DNA of 64,000 nt from Pyrenophora tritici-repentis (GCF_003171515.1 NC_089390.1:5270001-5334000); one strand, 5' to 3'; positions 29,652 through 41,336 are shown, counted from the stretch's first letter. The notes: generated from the sequence alone by a model not told the origin. Translations and numbers: made by a program.

Positions 29652-31741
29652 TTAGAACGCCATGCGAGGCTCGCGTCTCTGTCGGTCACCGCCGAAACCT
29701 CCGCCTCCGCTTCCACCTCTCCTGTCGCCGCCAAAGCCGCGGCTTGGGCCTGTGTCGTGGCCACCATGACCCCGTCCACCACCGAAGCCACGACTGTAGC
29801 CACCTCCACCTCCACCTCGTCGATCACCGCCACGGTCACCACCGAAGCCGCCGCCTCCCCTTCGGTCACCACCACGGTCTCCAAAGCCACCGCGACCTCC
29901 ATCACGGTTTCCTCCATAGCCACCACTGCGGCCTCCGCCTCCACCTCGTCTACCACCGCTGAACACGGCAGCAGGAGGCGGTGGTGGTGTTTCCATACCC
30001 CAGCCGAATTCTGCTAGGCGGTTTGCACCCTCGACCAAGCCGTGCTTGTCGCCATACCACTGGTAGCTTCCAAACAAGCCACGGAAGGCAGCATCAAGTT
30101 GGTCTGGGTAGACCTTCTTGTGTGCTTCCACGCACTGCTGGAGGATCTGATTGATGTCCTCCGGGATCTCGGACTCTTGGCTCATGTCAAGAGCGGCGAT
30201 GTTTAGTTCCTTTGTAGAGTCGGTGAGAGGCAAGTCTCTGAGACGGCGGCGCACTTCTTGCTTCTCAAACGGAGTGAGGAACAGCCATCCCTCACCCTCT
30301 TTTCCAGCACGACCAGTACGACCAAGACGATGGATGTACGAGTCACGATCGCGTGGAAGACCAATCTGGATGACGTGCGTGACCTCTGGGAAATCCATAC
30401 CACGAGCAGTTACATCAGAAGAGAAGAGTACACCACTTTTGGCTGTGCGGAAATCATCTGCAGCTCTAGTACGCTGTGCTTGGCTGAGCTTGGCGTGGAT
30501 TTCAAAGTTGCGGAGTCCACCGAGAGGTGAGTTGCCGCGTTTGAGGCCACCGTTGAGTTTGTAGAAGACGGATGCAGCCAATGTGACTTCAGCAGTGCTG
30601 TTGAAGTAGACAATGGCCTTGAAGGGACGCGATCCACCTCTCTGAGCCTCTGCTTGTTCTTTGCACACGAGCTCGTACAGGGTGGGGATGATGTTCTCGA
30701 AACCGGCAAGCATAACTATCTTCTGGGGAATACGCTCGTGTGTTGGCTCCTCGTTCTCATCGACGCACTTGGCGAAGTGGAAACCAGGGCGCATGGTACG
30801 ACGGACTAGATCGACAACGTTGCGGGGAATAGTAGCCGAGAACATGAGATTTTGGCGTTCGACCTCTTCTGGGTCGGGGAGAATCTTCTTGATTTCGTCA
30901 ATCTCCTTGGTGAAACCATCGTCGAGCAGACGATCGGCTTCGTCCAAGACAAAGGCATTGAGCCTTGGTGCCTTGATACCAGAGTATGGGTCGGAAAGAA
31001 TATCGTACAGTCGGCCGGGTGTTGCAATCATGAGATGGCAACCTTCACGTTGTGTCTTCACAAGCATCTCTCGCTTGCGTGTTCCACCAACTGCGCATTG
31101 CACGATGATGCCAGTGCCAGAGGTGACCTTCTTAGCCTCAACGGCAATTTGCTCTGCCAATTCACGTGTCGGTGACATGACAATGGCCCTAATGTCGTCG
31201 GCTTTGGCGCGCTTGTATCCTCTAGGCTTGTCGGCGAGACTTGGGTCGGCTTGGATGATGCGTTGAATAACGGGAATGAGGAAACCCAGTGTTTTACCGG
31301 TACCAGTCTTTGCCTGGGCAATGCTGCATCTTGTTAGTCGCCGCCTATATCTAGAGATAGTGGAGGAACTTACACATCGACGCCGCTCAAAGCCTCGTTG
31401 ATTGTTCGGGTTTGCACATCCGTCATGGTCGTCAACTTCATCTGCTTCGTAATCGTGTTGATGAGATTGGGGTGCACGAGTCCGCGTGTGGCCAATTCTG
31501 CGAACTTTGTGGCCGGGCCGTCCTCACTGATGCTCTGGGCTGCCTCTGCTGCGGCCGCGGCATCTTGCCACTTTGCGCTGTTGTGGAAGCCAGCAAACGA
31601 GGCATTTGCGAGACGGGACGTCTGCAATGGTATCCGTAGAACACCAAGAGTCTGAGTGAAGGGTGTGCGAAGGGCTCTAGACGAGATTCCAGCCAGACTC
31701 CTCGAGAGGGTGGCCGGGTATCTTCTCACTGCACCAAACAT
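29652..31741 (-). CDS. DEAD-box ATP-dependent RNA helicase, probably mitochondrial, with RGG tail
   Basis: Two exons (31741-31374 and 31323-29652; 50-bp intron) give 679 residues. The first 60 residues are Arg/Ser/Leu-rich with few acidic residues (MFGAVRRYPATLSRSL), a likely mitochondrial presequence. The helicase motifs are in order: Q-motif region DVQTRTINEAL, I AKTGTGKT, Ia PTRELAEQ, Ib TPGRL, II DEAD, III SAT, V ARGMDFP and VI HRLGRTGR. About 100 C-terminal residues are a Gly-rich RGG/RGGG tail that should bind RNA non-specifically. The arrangement resembles yeast Mss116, a splicing and translation factor in mitochondria. That orthology is likely but unproven. The N-terminus, unlike that of cytosolic Ded1, supports organellar targeting. 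Confidence 0.88.
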
Positions 31742-32161
31742 GATGTGCGTGTGAAGATGTCAATCAGTTCGGGGTATAGAAGGGGTATATAAACTTTTGA
31801 CGCAAAAGAAGGGTATTTTTCTCAGTTTGCGCCTCAGTAACGACGGCGAATTGAGATGAAAAAATGGCGGGCAGTCGTTACTAGAAACTTTGCCATGCAC
31901 TTTTTCTGGGGGCCGTGCACAAACGACGCGCTAAGTAGCCCGCCATGCCCCCGATAAGGAAGATAAGCGGTTCAGAGGAGGAGAACGCGACGAGGGGCAA
32001 GCAGTGTCAATTTCGCAAAGGCCAACACTTGTATTTTCTACAGTCCACGCATAAGTTTGGCGCATACGTCAAGTTCAAATGTTCATTAATATTCGTAATC
32101 ACGCAACTCCATACTAATGCAAATACCCAACGCCTCCGCCAATGCAAAAAACACGACAAGT
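31742..32161. promoter_or_regulatory. Upstream region of the DEAD-box gene
   Basis: About 420 bp separate two minus-strand genes. A TATATAAA element at 31787-31794 lies about 45 bp from the DEAD-box start. No RNA gene or further frame is supported. Confidence 0.35.
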
Positions 32162-33274
32162 TCAGTTCATCTTCTCAGCAGCCTTCCCACGTCGCTGGCT
32201 TTCACCTGACTTTACAACCTTCATACCTTCCATGAAACCTTGCTGAACGCCTCCTGTCACACTTTGAACCCACCAGATAGTCATCTCATTGAGAGCTTGA
32301 CCTACCATCCCATCGTTCATCTGACACACTGTTTGCGATAACCTTAACGTCCTCCGTCCAATGTCGTCTGCTGTTGCGACGCCTGTGTTTACCAGTCTTT
32401 TCGTGATTTGGTGCTTCCTCTCAAATTGGTAGGTATGGGAAAGAAGCAACTTGATGTATGGTAGGAGGAATTGTATGAGAACAAAGGTTTGAAAGACGAG
32501 GGCCGCTGTAAGACGGTGGAGAACTGTAGGGTTTCGTGGTGGCTGTTGAGGACTTATACTGCGACATGGCATTGAAACCAGTGCGTTCGCGTCTGGATTT
32601 CGACAGTTCTCAACCAAGTCTTGTGGTAGGGCAGCCTGTATGCTCAGCTGTTCGTCTAGTGTAAGCTTCGCTGGAAGCCCTCGAAGAAGGTAGGTTATGC
32701 CGTGGATATATAATTGACGAATGAGTATCGCAGATGAATCGTCGGAACTACTACTTGGCGCGCTGGATTCTCGTGTTGCTTGAGCCATGAGGCTCGTGCC
32801 TGCATGTTGTAAGCACAACCCCTGATATCTACGGTTTGAGTACGTACCTAAACTTGCATATTTCCATCTGATACCAGTGCCTTCCTCATGGGTTCCGAAC
32901 AGTGGCGGAAGTGCGCTACTGGAGGAAACCGGCCTTTCCGATATATCCTCACCAAAGTCGAGGTCCGCCTCTTCTAACGCGACAGCAAGTCTGTTCGGTG
33001 TAGCAGAGCCGCTTTGGGGTGTTGAAGAATAGCTCGGTGGAGGAGTCTCGGGTTGTGGTATCTCAGTTACAGAGTTGGATTTGCTGTGCGCTCCACGGTT
33101 GCGCACATCGTTGAGGGACTGGCGGAGCGACGGTATGGTCGGTATGTGATTCGACACGAGCGTTGGAAGTACGCTGTATAGCATACTGCGTCTGTAGGTA
33201 CTCCCCTCCAGTTCAACAAGGGTCGCCGAGTCGAATGTAGTCGTGGGAAGTTGTTCTTGTTCCCCCTGCATCAT
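32162..33274 (-). CDS. Protein of unknown function with a C-terminal membrane segment
   Basis: The gene encodes 354 residues if a 48-bp intron (32800-32847, gtacgt...atgcag) is removed, or 370 if it is retained, because that intron is in frame and stop-free. The N-terminal 150 residues are Ser/Pro-rich. The middle has a helical region (LIRQLYIHGITYLLRGLP, LTLDEQLSIQAALPQDLV). A hydrophobic span follows (ALVFQTFVLIQFLLPYIKLLL) and then a conserved-looking C-terminal block (TVCQMNDGMVGQALNEMTIWWVQSVTGGVQQGFMEG). I recognise no characterised family. The helical and membrane features suggest a fungal membrane-associated protein. The start is the ATG at 33274, with a second ATG next to it. Confidence 0.72.
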   Translation of the reverse strand: MMQGEQEQLPTTTFDSATLVELEGSTYRRSMLYSVLPTLVSNHIPTIPSLRQSLNDVRNRGAHSKSNSVTEIPQPETPPPSYSSTPQSGSATPNRLAVALEEADLDFGEDISERPVSSSSALPPLFGTHEEGTGIRWKYASLGTYSNRRYQGLCLQHAGTSLMAQATRESSAPSSSSDDSSAILIRQLYIHGITYLLRGLPAKLTLDEQLSIQAALPQDLVENCRNPDANALVSMPCRSISPQQPPRNPTVLHRLTAALVFQTFVLIQFLLPYIKLLLSHTYQFERKHQITKRLVNTGVATADDIGRRTLRLSQTVCQMNDGMVGQALNEMTIWWVQSVTGGVQQGFMEGMKVVKSGESQRRGKAAEKMN

Positions 33275-34167
33275 AATGTCTCCTTATCTCCCCAGTCTTG
33301 ACCGGTACTTGAAAATAGCAACGAGCAGCCTTCCAACGTTCACCGGCAGTACAGCGTAATTGTGCGCGAATGACAACCGTCCAGTCTGATGCGCAAAAAG
33401 AATGACAGGCGCATGTGAGTTAAACCCGAAGCTTTGACAGCCGCCTCGCGGCTATCCTTGTTTCGCTGAGACGGCATTATTCCAAATTTGTGAAAATCTC
33501 GAGGGCTGTAGGATGCAACTTGGCAAGCATGTGAAAGTGTTGAGCTGTGGCACTCCCTGTGTTGCACCAGGGTCCAGCTTTCCGATTGCCGAGCGCCGAA
33601 CGCCAATGAGCCGGAACGGTGGGAAACGCGTGCTAACGTCCGGCGAATTTTCTTTCTTTGCAAATTTAGTACATGTGCCTGACTTGAGCAAATCGAAAAG
33701 TCCACATCATGTGCTTTGGTGGCCAGCCGCGTATTGTCAGGTGATGGAGGCAGAACGACATGACATCTGTGTCCTCACCCGACCCTTGCTACTCCTTATC
33801 TTGGAGCTGCTTTCACATGTCACTTCTCGTATTCAGAGGTAAGCCACCTCTGTCATTGCACAGCGCAGGGTTGATAGAGGATGTTACAGGACATGTAGAC
33901 GCAGATACAGCATAGCCGTGAGACTTTCTAAAGGAGAAAAGTTCCCTGGATATACACCAGGGTTGATTCATGACTGCAAAAGAAACAAGTTCTTAGCGTC
34001 TACATCGTTCACCGTATCGAAGTTTCCTTGATCATTATCCCTCCACAAACATTCCCATTACCGCCTATCCATTACTCTTCAACAGTTCTCTGGGGTATAA
34101 TCAGGAGTCCAGACGATCCGCTTCGATCATGCAAAGCCCGAGTAACCGTGACAAGACTGCTTGCCCC
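33275..34167. other. Intergenic between two minus-strand genes
   Basis: About 890 bp contain the promoter of the preceding gene. The open frames seen on both strands around 33340-33840 lack any family features. Confidence 0.35.
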
Positions 34168-34753
34168 CTACTCCTCATCATGCTCTTGATTCTGTCCAGC
34201 GCTGTTGCGGCTCATGCGCTGATGCAAGGGAACACGCTCCAAGTCGTTGATCAAGGTCATGACGTTCTCACAGTACTCGCGCACCTTCTCAACCTCATCG
34301 CGCATGTACTCCATCTCGAGCTCGTCCCAATTATTGCGCTCCTTATATTCACGTAGGTGGCGCTTCAGAGCGTTGACCTCATTGTGCAAGTCGATACCAA
34401 ACTTTCGGACTTCTTCGACAGCACTACGCGACCATCGGGTTCCGCCCCTGCAGTCGCGCGGGTAGGACCTGACCAGCTCATAGGCACGGATGGCACGTCT
34501 AAAGAAGTTTTCCAGGTCTTCATCGAACACATCCCGGTCAGTAGTAGCAGGTGGAGTCGGGCTGCGATGACGCATGCGGTCCCGGTTGGAATCCTGGCCG
34601 CCAGATCTGGATGAGTCCTTTGTGGGCGACAGTGAACGCGCCTGTGCAGATGATTAGCGAGGTGCCGCAACCCAAGATCTTCTTACTTACATCATCATCA
34701 TCATCATCATAGGGCGGGCGATAGGCTCTGCTGCGGCGGGGATGGTGGGGCAT
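34168..34753 (-). CDS. Small coiled-coil protein of unknown function
   Basis: Two exons (34753-34691 and 34641-34168; 49-bp intron) give 178 residues. Exon 1 begins MPHHPRRSRAYRPPY and ends in six Asp codons (GAT repeats). These stop exactly at the GTAAGT donor, so the microsatellite abuts the splice site. Exon 2 is polar at first (SLSPTKDSSRSGGQDSNRDR). It then forms an acidic/basic helical region (DLENFFRRAIRAYELVRSYP, EVNALKRHLREYKERNNWDELEMEYMRDEVEKV) that looks like a coiled coil. No domain is recognised. The combined frame of 537 nt and the clean splice signals support a real gene. Confidence 0.66.
34691..34708 (+). repeat. (CAT)6 microsatellite coding for poly-Asp
   Basis: This triplet repeat encodes six Asp at the end of an exon on the minus strand. 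The last unit touches the splice donor. Confidence 0.7.
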
Positions 34754-36004
34754 GACGGCTGTTAGAGCAGGGTGGGGTATGGGTCGGAGCAGAAGTCAAG
34801 TATAGGTGGAGTCGAGTTTGGGTATGGGTGCAAGTGGGCAATGCGATGAATGAGGGACTTTCTTCATATGGACTAAATAGAAGTGAGGGGCCATTGCGCG
34901 CGCGTGTTGCGAGTGAAAGTGAAGTAGAGGTCGGCAATACTTGCACGTGTAGGGAGTGCGGAGCTATGTGGCGACAAAGGTATGAGAACAGAAATTAAGA
35001 AGCTTGAATAGTCGAAAGTTCATCGCGCAACCGCACGTGTATCTCGATGAGTTGAAGTGGCCATATCTATGGGTGTGCCCCAAAGGGGAGTGAAGAAGAG
35101 TGAGTATTGCGCGTGTAAGACCTAGTCAGCAATTGTCCTACAGAAGTGCAACATGGTCTTATGCAGAACTAGTCTTCGAATAGTAGAGAAGAGACAAGTT
35201 ATGCATCGAAATGGAAAATGCGGATTACGCTTCTTATACGCGCATCGGCCACAACACAACAGAGACACATGGATACCTTGGCTCCACGTGTACATGCCGT
35301 CATTCATCGAGCAATAACAAAGTATGCGGCATTGGGCGATTCACACTTAAAAAAGAAAAGACAGCCTCGGCAGGCACGGCCTCTTTAACGCGTCGACAGG
35401 CGCGTAGAGGTGGTGTATACCCAGGCTCTGAATCAGAAAGGAGGTGGGAGAAGTGGGGTATGCGTAAAGGAGTCGTCTAAGCAGACAAAGCATGCTCAAC
35501 CATGGACAGTGAGATGAGCAGGGCGCGGGTACCTGGCGACTAGCCATTTGCAGTAGCATGTCGTGCATGCGTGCATTGACGATGTTGACCGCAAGGGTGG
35601 GTTGTTTGGTTGCCAGGCAGATTATTCCGTGGTTCGCGCGAGATTGGGCGGCCTTTCCGGATTCCGCCTAACGCATTGAGCATTCAATCATCATACCAGC
35701 CTCCACAACAAACCCTCTCGACTCTTTCCTTGGTTCATGAAGGCAGACCCCGGCCCGTCACGCGCATTTCCCTCGCTCACTTTGCACCTGTACTCTTCAC
35801 ATACATCTCCCGACATTCACCCGTACCGACATGGCTGCCACACGCTGCTGAAAAATCCTCGTCGTGTCTGAAGTCGCGTCCAGAGCTGCCACACGCATCG
35901 CTGCCCCTCCCGCCAGCATTCCCTCCAATCACCAGCCCAGGACGCCCTGAACCCTACGTATGGCAGCAGCAGTCCTTCCACCCTCACCTCAGGTTTCTGC
36001 AGTC
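34754..36004. promoter_or_regulatory. Divergent intergenic region between the coiled-coil gene and DBF4
   Basis: About 1.25 kb hold both promoters. A long open frame upstream of DBF4 (35610-36122, other frame) is a chance frame. The only in-frame alternative start for DBF4 is ATG 35960. Confidence 0.35.
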
Positions 36005-37861
36005 ATGTCGAGCCGCCGCGTTCCACTTGCAAACCTCCAAAATGCCACAAACTCGCCATTACGCGCCACCGCCATGGGAGGAAAGCGCCAGCGATCCCAC
36101 GCCAGTGAGCAACGCGACCTGAACTATGGCCAACCACCATCCAAGAAGCAGATTATCGAAGTTGATGATGCCGAATCCCGTCGCCATGGCCTTGTCCGTC
36201 GGAGCGGGGCCCAGCCGACTGCCCTCACCCGGAAGCTGGAAGCCGCAAGAGAGACAAAGGTCACGCCAAAGCATGCCGCCCAGCGAGCCGCCAACGACTT
36301 GGAAACCATCAGGCAATGGCAGCGTCACTACCGCAAGCTGTTCCCCCAGTTTGCCTTCTACTTTGATAGCGTTTCGGATCCCCAGAAGGACAAGCTGATG
36401 AGCAGGGCCCGTATCCTAGGATCAGTACGTGACCCGTGTTTATTATTTACACTTTTAGTACTAACAGTGCTCAGCGCGAGGTCAAGTTCTTCTCTCGGGA
36501 AGTCACTCATGTCATCACAACGCGTCCCATTCCTGCCGACGTCGATGGCAGTTCATCGGCTCACAAAGGAACCGTCAACCCAGCCCAGTTGGAAAACAAG
36601 AAGAACGTCTTTGACGCCGCCCTGGAAAAGTCGGATCGCTGTGATATTTTGTACAAGGCTAAGAGCCTCGGGATGAAGATATGGTCCGTCGAAAAGCTGC
36701 AGCGCATGGTGGATACCATGTTCAACAAAGAGACCGGCGAAGATGCATCGAGTTACCCCACGCGTCAGAACCTGGCCGCCCAGAAGGGCCGTCCTGCTGA
36801 TCTCCAGAAGTTGCTGCAGAATGAGAAGATGGACCGCGACTACCTTATGGCTTCGCAGGATATGGTCCCTCTCCGCGGATACTACGTCTACGTGCATGAT
36901 ATGGACGAGGTCACCCGACCTGTTATGATTCGCGAGTACCAAAAGGTGGAGAAGGAAAAGGGCAAGTGGCCGCAATTCCGTGCTTCGGGCAACGGCAAGT
37001 GTCCCTTTGTCGAGGATCCTCACTTTGGTCGCCGTCAACAGGAGGAGCAAGAGGCGCGCCGTCTAGCACGACAGGCAGCACAGGCCCCCCGAACGCGTGC
37101 TGCGTTGGCATTGGAGGAGAAGAATGCGTTGGCAGAGAACAACAATTTGGCCAGGCGTCCTAGTGCGCCTGCCGTCATCATTAAGGAAGATGAGGACGCG
37201 AAGCCGTTAGATCCCCCAAAGGCCCTTCCCCTCAAGCGTTGCAACACCGCAGACGGTGCTCCTCCCATGTTTGGCAGTGCTCAGGCTAGCATCCGAGCCA
37301 TGCCTCGCTTCATTGCTGGTGAGCCAGTCGCGTCTGGTCTCCACCAGTCCAACATCACGTCGGCCATTCGCTCGCAGATGATATCATCAACTGCAGCAGC
37401 GCCTCGTGCTGGAAACAGCAAGGAAGTCAACCAATTGAAACGAAAGGTCCTCGAGAAGAACAGCGTACCGTCGACGAATACGAATAGTGGTCATTCGTCC
37501 GTCACAAACGATGTGAGGACCGCGCTCAACCACGAGCATTCTCAACCAATGCGGGCAGCCAAGCGTAAAGCCCAAGAGTCCATGGGACACATCCTCGATG
37601 GAGACGAAGAGAGGCAGGCTCGCAAAGCAGCAGCTCTCCGAAGGCGCAAGACTGTGGAGAAGGAAATGAAGCCGGGTTACTGCGAGAACTGCAGAGAAAA
37701 ATTCGAAGACTTCGATGTGGTATGGAATACAGCCTCACTTTATCTTACATCTCACTAACACTACACAGCACGTTGTCACCCGCAAACATCGCAAGTTCGC
37801 AACAACCAGCGAGAACTGGGCTGAACTTGACCAGCTCCTCGCCCAACTTGATCGTCGATGA
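36005..37861 (+). CDS. DBF4: Dbf4/nimO-type regulatory subunit of Cdc7 kinase (DDK)
   Basis: Three exons (36005-36424, 36475-37719, 37769-37861) with 50- and 49-bp introns give 585 residues. The order fits Dbf4. The N-terminal part has a BRCT-like motif N (SRARILGSREVKFFSREVTHVITTRP). The middle is a long linker (CDILYKAKSLGMKIWSVEKL, then motif M-like PVMIREYQKVEKEKGKWPQF). The C-terminal Dbf4 zinc finger is PGYCENCREKFEDFD...HVVTRKHRKFA, with both Cys and both His present. Dbf4 binds and activates Cdc7 to phosphorylate MCM at replication origins in the nucleus; nimO is the Aspergillus orthologue. The zinc finger is split by the last intron. An in-frame ATG at 35960 would add 15 residues; 36005 is preferred because MSSRRVPLANLQN looks like a conserved start. 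Confidence 0.93.
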
Positions 37862-38374
37862 GCCTATCAGCCCATGAGACTACACGGCGTAACGCACGAC
37901 CCGACTAATACCCACGATATAATTTCCTTTCCACTTTCTGTTCACTTGGGGCCCTGGCGGATGGCATTACTCATCGAGCGAATACCCGTTTCCACAGCAT
38001 TTTCGAGGCTCGGCTTTCACCCTCCCACTTGGCGACATGGCATAAACTGCCCCATTTCTTTTAACCCAGTATAGCCTCGGACTTTGGACCCCTGGTTGCT
38101 AACGATACATGCGTCCCTTTGTATATACCTATTGCATCATAGCCCTCCTGTGGCTTCTTTCGCCGGGCTAATGCGATTTCGCAAACCGGCTGGCTGGTAG
38201 TGCGCGAGTGCGAGTGTGGGTGTGTGTGTTTTCCTGAGAAAACAGGCGTTGGTAGTACTATGGCGGATTTTGTTAAAGGATCATTGGCATACTCAAAGGG
38301 AAATGGCGACGAATGAGTGGATGAAGTGCATCTTTTTTTTCTGGTTTTTAAGCGGAGGACTTGTAAGTTGTTAT
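37862..38374. other. Intergenic downstream of DBF4
   Basis: About 510 bp of 3' flank before the solo LTR. No gene seen. Confidence 0.35.
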
Positions 38375-38379
38375 ATTAT

Positions 38380-38614
38380 TGTTAGAACAAGGTCTCCTCT
38401 GGTGGTATGACTACCATAGGCGACCGAGTAGAGGTACGAAAGGTAACCCTGTATTGGATTGAACTTCACTAAGAGCTATTGTTCTATCTACTTGTTGTTA
38501 TGATGATCTTAGGACGTACATGACAGATCATCATTCCGCGTCGGTCCTTCTGCTCGGGCTTACTCCACGAACCTCACCTCGCCGACCTGGACTGAACCTA
38601 ACATATTCTTAACA
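38380..38614 (-). repeat. Solo LTR of the copia family
   Basis: 235 bp matching both LTRs at 17324 and 22480 without visible differences. ATTAT is duplicated on both sides (38375-38379 and 38615-38619). This is the footprint of LTR-LTR recombination that removed an internal region like the one at 17559-22479. Confidence 0.93.
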
Positions 38615-38619
38615 ATTAT

Positions 38620-39177
38620 CATTAACTATCGTGTTTTGATATGTAGTAGCACAAACACTAGATATCGAATACGATTGGTAATATTGTTGAAAATCTGTAC
38701 TATTGCTGCTCGTCTTGCGTTTGAAAAAAAATCAGGAAGATTGATGAGGTGAGGTCGCGTGGTGTGGGTAATAGTGGGGTAGTTTGATTGGTTCAGATAT
38801 CGTTGGGCTGTCCGTTTTACACCTGCATCTCGGATGCTTAGTCTGAACGGTCTGTCAGTCAATTAGTCGCAACCTCTCTAGTCTCTTCTTATCTCTGTTC
38901 GCTACCCTATCCCAACAACCATAAAATTCTTTCCCCCTTACCTACCCCTCTCCCCCGGAACGAAAAAAATCACAAGACCCTAACTAGCTGCCATTTGTCA
39001 ACCCAAGATCTCAACAAACGACCCCACTACTAGTACCCCCACACTCCGCCTTTTACCGCCAAAGGACACCTCGTGCTCGACCTTGTCCCAGGGTCACGAG
39101 CCAAATCAGCACGACACAAACCGAAGATCCGAAAATTAAAACGGTCTGCAGACCAAACGTTAGAGCAAACGACAAAA
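38620..39177. promoter_or_regulatory. Upstream region of ATG12
   Basis: About 560 bp between the solo LTR and ATG12, presumably with the ATG12 promoter. The LTR lies about 560 bp upstream of the start codon. Confidence 0.35.
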
Positions 39178-39725
39178 ATGTCCGAATCGAATTCCCCAAA
39201 AGAACGCATACCGTCCGATGAGGAAGATACACAAGAAGCGCCTCTCACCATGGCCGCATCCGTCGTATTGACGCATCTACCGCGCGATGCAAGTAAAGCG
39301 CTTGAGAACGCTGGGGGGGTTGGGTGTTCAGAAAGGTGTGTTTTATTCCTCCCATTCATCAAATTTGCCTTTTCGTTCATCACATCTACCTTCACCCAAC
39401 ATATCCTACCCTCCCGCCCTTCCTCCCATCCTACCCCCCATACCCAGCTCACCCATACCCTCCAGTAACAATCCGCCTCCAACCTATCGGCTCCGCCCCG
39501 CACCTAACTCAGCGCATCTTCAAGCTCAGCACAACGCAAACGTTTGCAACCATTGTACGTTTTCTGCGCAAACGACTGGGTGTCAAGGAGCATGAGAGCG
39601 TATTTTGTTATGTGGGTAGTGTGTTTAGTCCCGGATTAGATGAGGGGGTTGGGAATCTTTGGTCGTGTTTTAAACAAGGGGAGGAGTTGGTTGTTGGGTA
39701 TGCTGTTAGTCCTGCTTTTGGATAG
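39178..39725 (+). CDS. ATG12: Atg12, ubiquitin-like autophagy protein
   Basis: Two exons give about 139 residues. Exon 1 starts [18 protein letters not shown] and ends in [20 protein letters not shown]. Exon 2 has [36 protein letters not shown], the Atg12 hallmark [25 protein letters not shown] and the obligatory C-terminal Gly (SPAFG). Atg12 is conjugated through that Gly to Atg5 by Atg7 and Atg10, and the conjugate promotes Atg8 lipidation. The acceptor is ctccag ending at 39465, leaving exon 2 in phase 1. Only a donor after base 39337 (GTGTTT) gives an intact frame; the better-looking donor two bases earlier (39336) does not. Confidence 0.92.
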
Positions 39726-41158
39726 GCAGGGAGGGTGGGGATGGGAGGGCTTTTGTTTTCGTCACAGCTGTATGTATAATTTTTGGACGACAAAATTGGG
39801 TTTCATGGCAGGTTTATTGCATTAGGATGAGGAGGAAAAGTCATGGTTTTTTTTGTTATAAAATGCATGTTACGGTATCGCTGTGCTTTCTACTGAAATC
39901 GCTTCTGCCTTTCTCCTTGCATGCTTGCATGCGCCAATAAGATGAGTTGTTCACCATCTATCCACATTACAGTGATAGATACCTCCCCTCCCAGTCTCTA
40001 GTAATCCGGGATTCTAAGTTACTTTGTAAACTCCTTCTTTCTTTCTATCCTACCTTATGCATCGACTCTCTTTATCTCAGCTCCTTCCATCCTAAATCCA
40101 CGTCGTCGCCGTTACCACAAGCAATCCTGGACAAACCCACTAGGAATCATACCTTACGACTGTTTACCCCCGCTCTTCCTCTAATATATGCCATATGCCA
40201 TCGTTCCTGGGGCCGGGGAGCTAGGACCTAGGACGGAGAAAACTATGACGGATAGCCTAGGTTAGAAAACAAAAGGAATGAAGGGTTTGGGTAGGCAGGT
40301 GTGGCATGGTTTATTTGTACAAGTAAATCTAGACAGAGTCGGCGGATGATGGGGTGGGAAACGATACTACAGCCTCTACTTAAAATCTAGCACCTGCAGC
40401 GCTGTGGATAGAAAAGAAGGAGGACAGAGGGTAAAGTACAGGAGTAGAATGCGTTTATGCTGTTTTCTGTCTTCTTATTTTTTACCACGACATACTATGC
40501 GCTTCACGCATGTGCATGTCTTGTCGAAGCACACGGAACTACTTTTGCCTAGATATTTGCTGTTTGGGGGATTATAGTGTAGTTTTATTAGTTTGGATGG
40601 AGAATCCGGGAAGATATATGGATAGTGGTGTTTGTTCTGCTTAGAGTCGCCGACGGATGTGGAAAATGTCTGTTTCGGTTGCTGGATTGCATGATGGGGG
40701 TTGGTAGGATGGGGATTCGTGTCTCCATAAGTATAAAGTTGGAAGTTTGGGCTTTGACAGCTATATTGACTTACCTATTCTATGAAGTAGGGTGTGATGG
40801 ATGCCACGGTATGTACGCCTACCCCAATTACCTTCATCTTACTTTTCGGCGGTTTCCTCGACTTTAGATAGTCAGAATGATTGGATGAGACGAGAAGGTA
40901 GGAAAAGTGTAGGGTATAGTGAGGTTTTGACGATATCGTCGGAATGTGCATTTACCTGCATGGTATTCTACTAGTCACTCTAGTCAAGTTTCACAAAGTG
41001 TCTTACCTGAGCAGCCATACCTATGTAAATAACATATCTCATCGACGAACAGTGTGGAAAGACGACTTCTCACCCGGCGTCATCGTGTCAAGTATATGAT
41101 GAGGAAATACAGTCACGATACCGCCAGTTGCCCGTCACAAATCTCCGGTACCTCTAGT
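39726..41158. other. Gene-poor region downstream of ATG12
   Basis: About 1.4 kb without a supportable gene. Confidence 0.4.
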
Positions 41159-41166
41159 ATTCCCAC

Positions 41167-41328
41167 CACAGTCCGCAACAATCAATTAAGTGGGTCCTAG
41201 AAGGTTCAGATTGGATTGATTGATTACCGCTTTAAGCCTAGTAGTTACCTATAGGAGTTTAAGCCCTACCTAGATAGGTAAGTGGGTCTAGGAGAGTGAC
41301 CGGATTGAATTGATTGTTGCGGAGTCTA
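41167..41328 (-). mobile_element. 162-bp MITE, copy 2, with 8-bp target duplication (hAT-like)
   Basis: This is the exact reverse complement of the copy at 12510-12671. ATTCCCAC flanks it perfectly on both sides (41159-41166 and 41329-41336). It has inverted termini containing TCCGCAACAATCAATT. Perfect identity and a perfect target duplication argue for recent movement. Confidence 0.9.
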
Positions 41329-41336
41329 ATTCCCAC

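Noticed and set aside
29544..30017. Plus-strand Thr/Ser/Ala-rich frame of 157 codons
   Set aside because: It is the antisense of the Gly-rich RGG tail of the DEAD-box helicase.
35610..36122. 170-codon plus-strand frame upstream of DBF4
   Set aside because: It overlaps the first DBF4 exon in another frame and has no domain; it is probably leader sequence.
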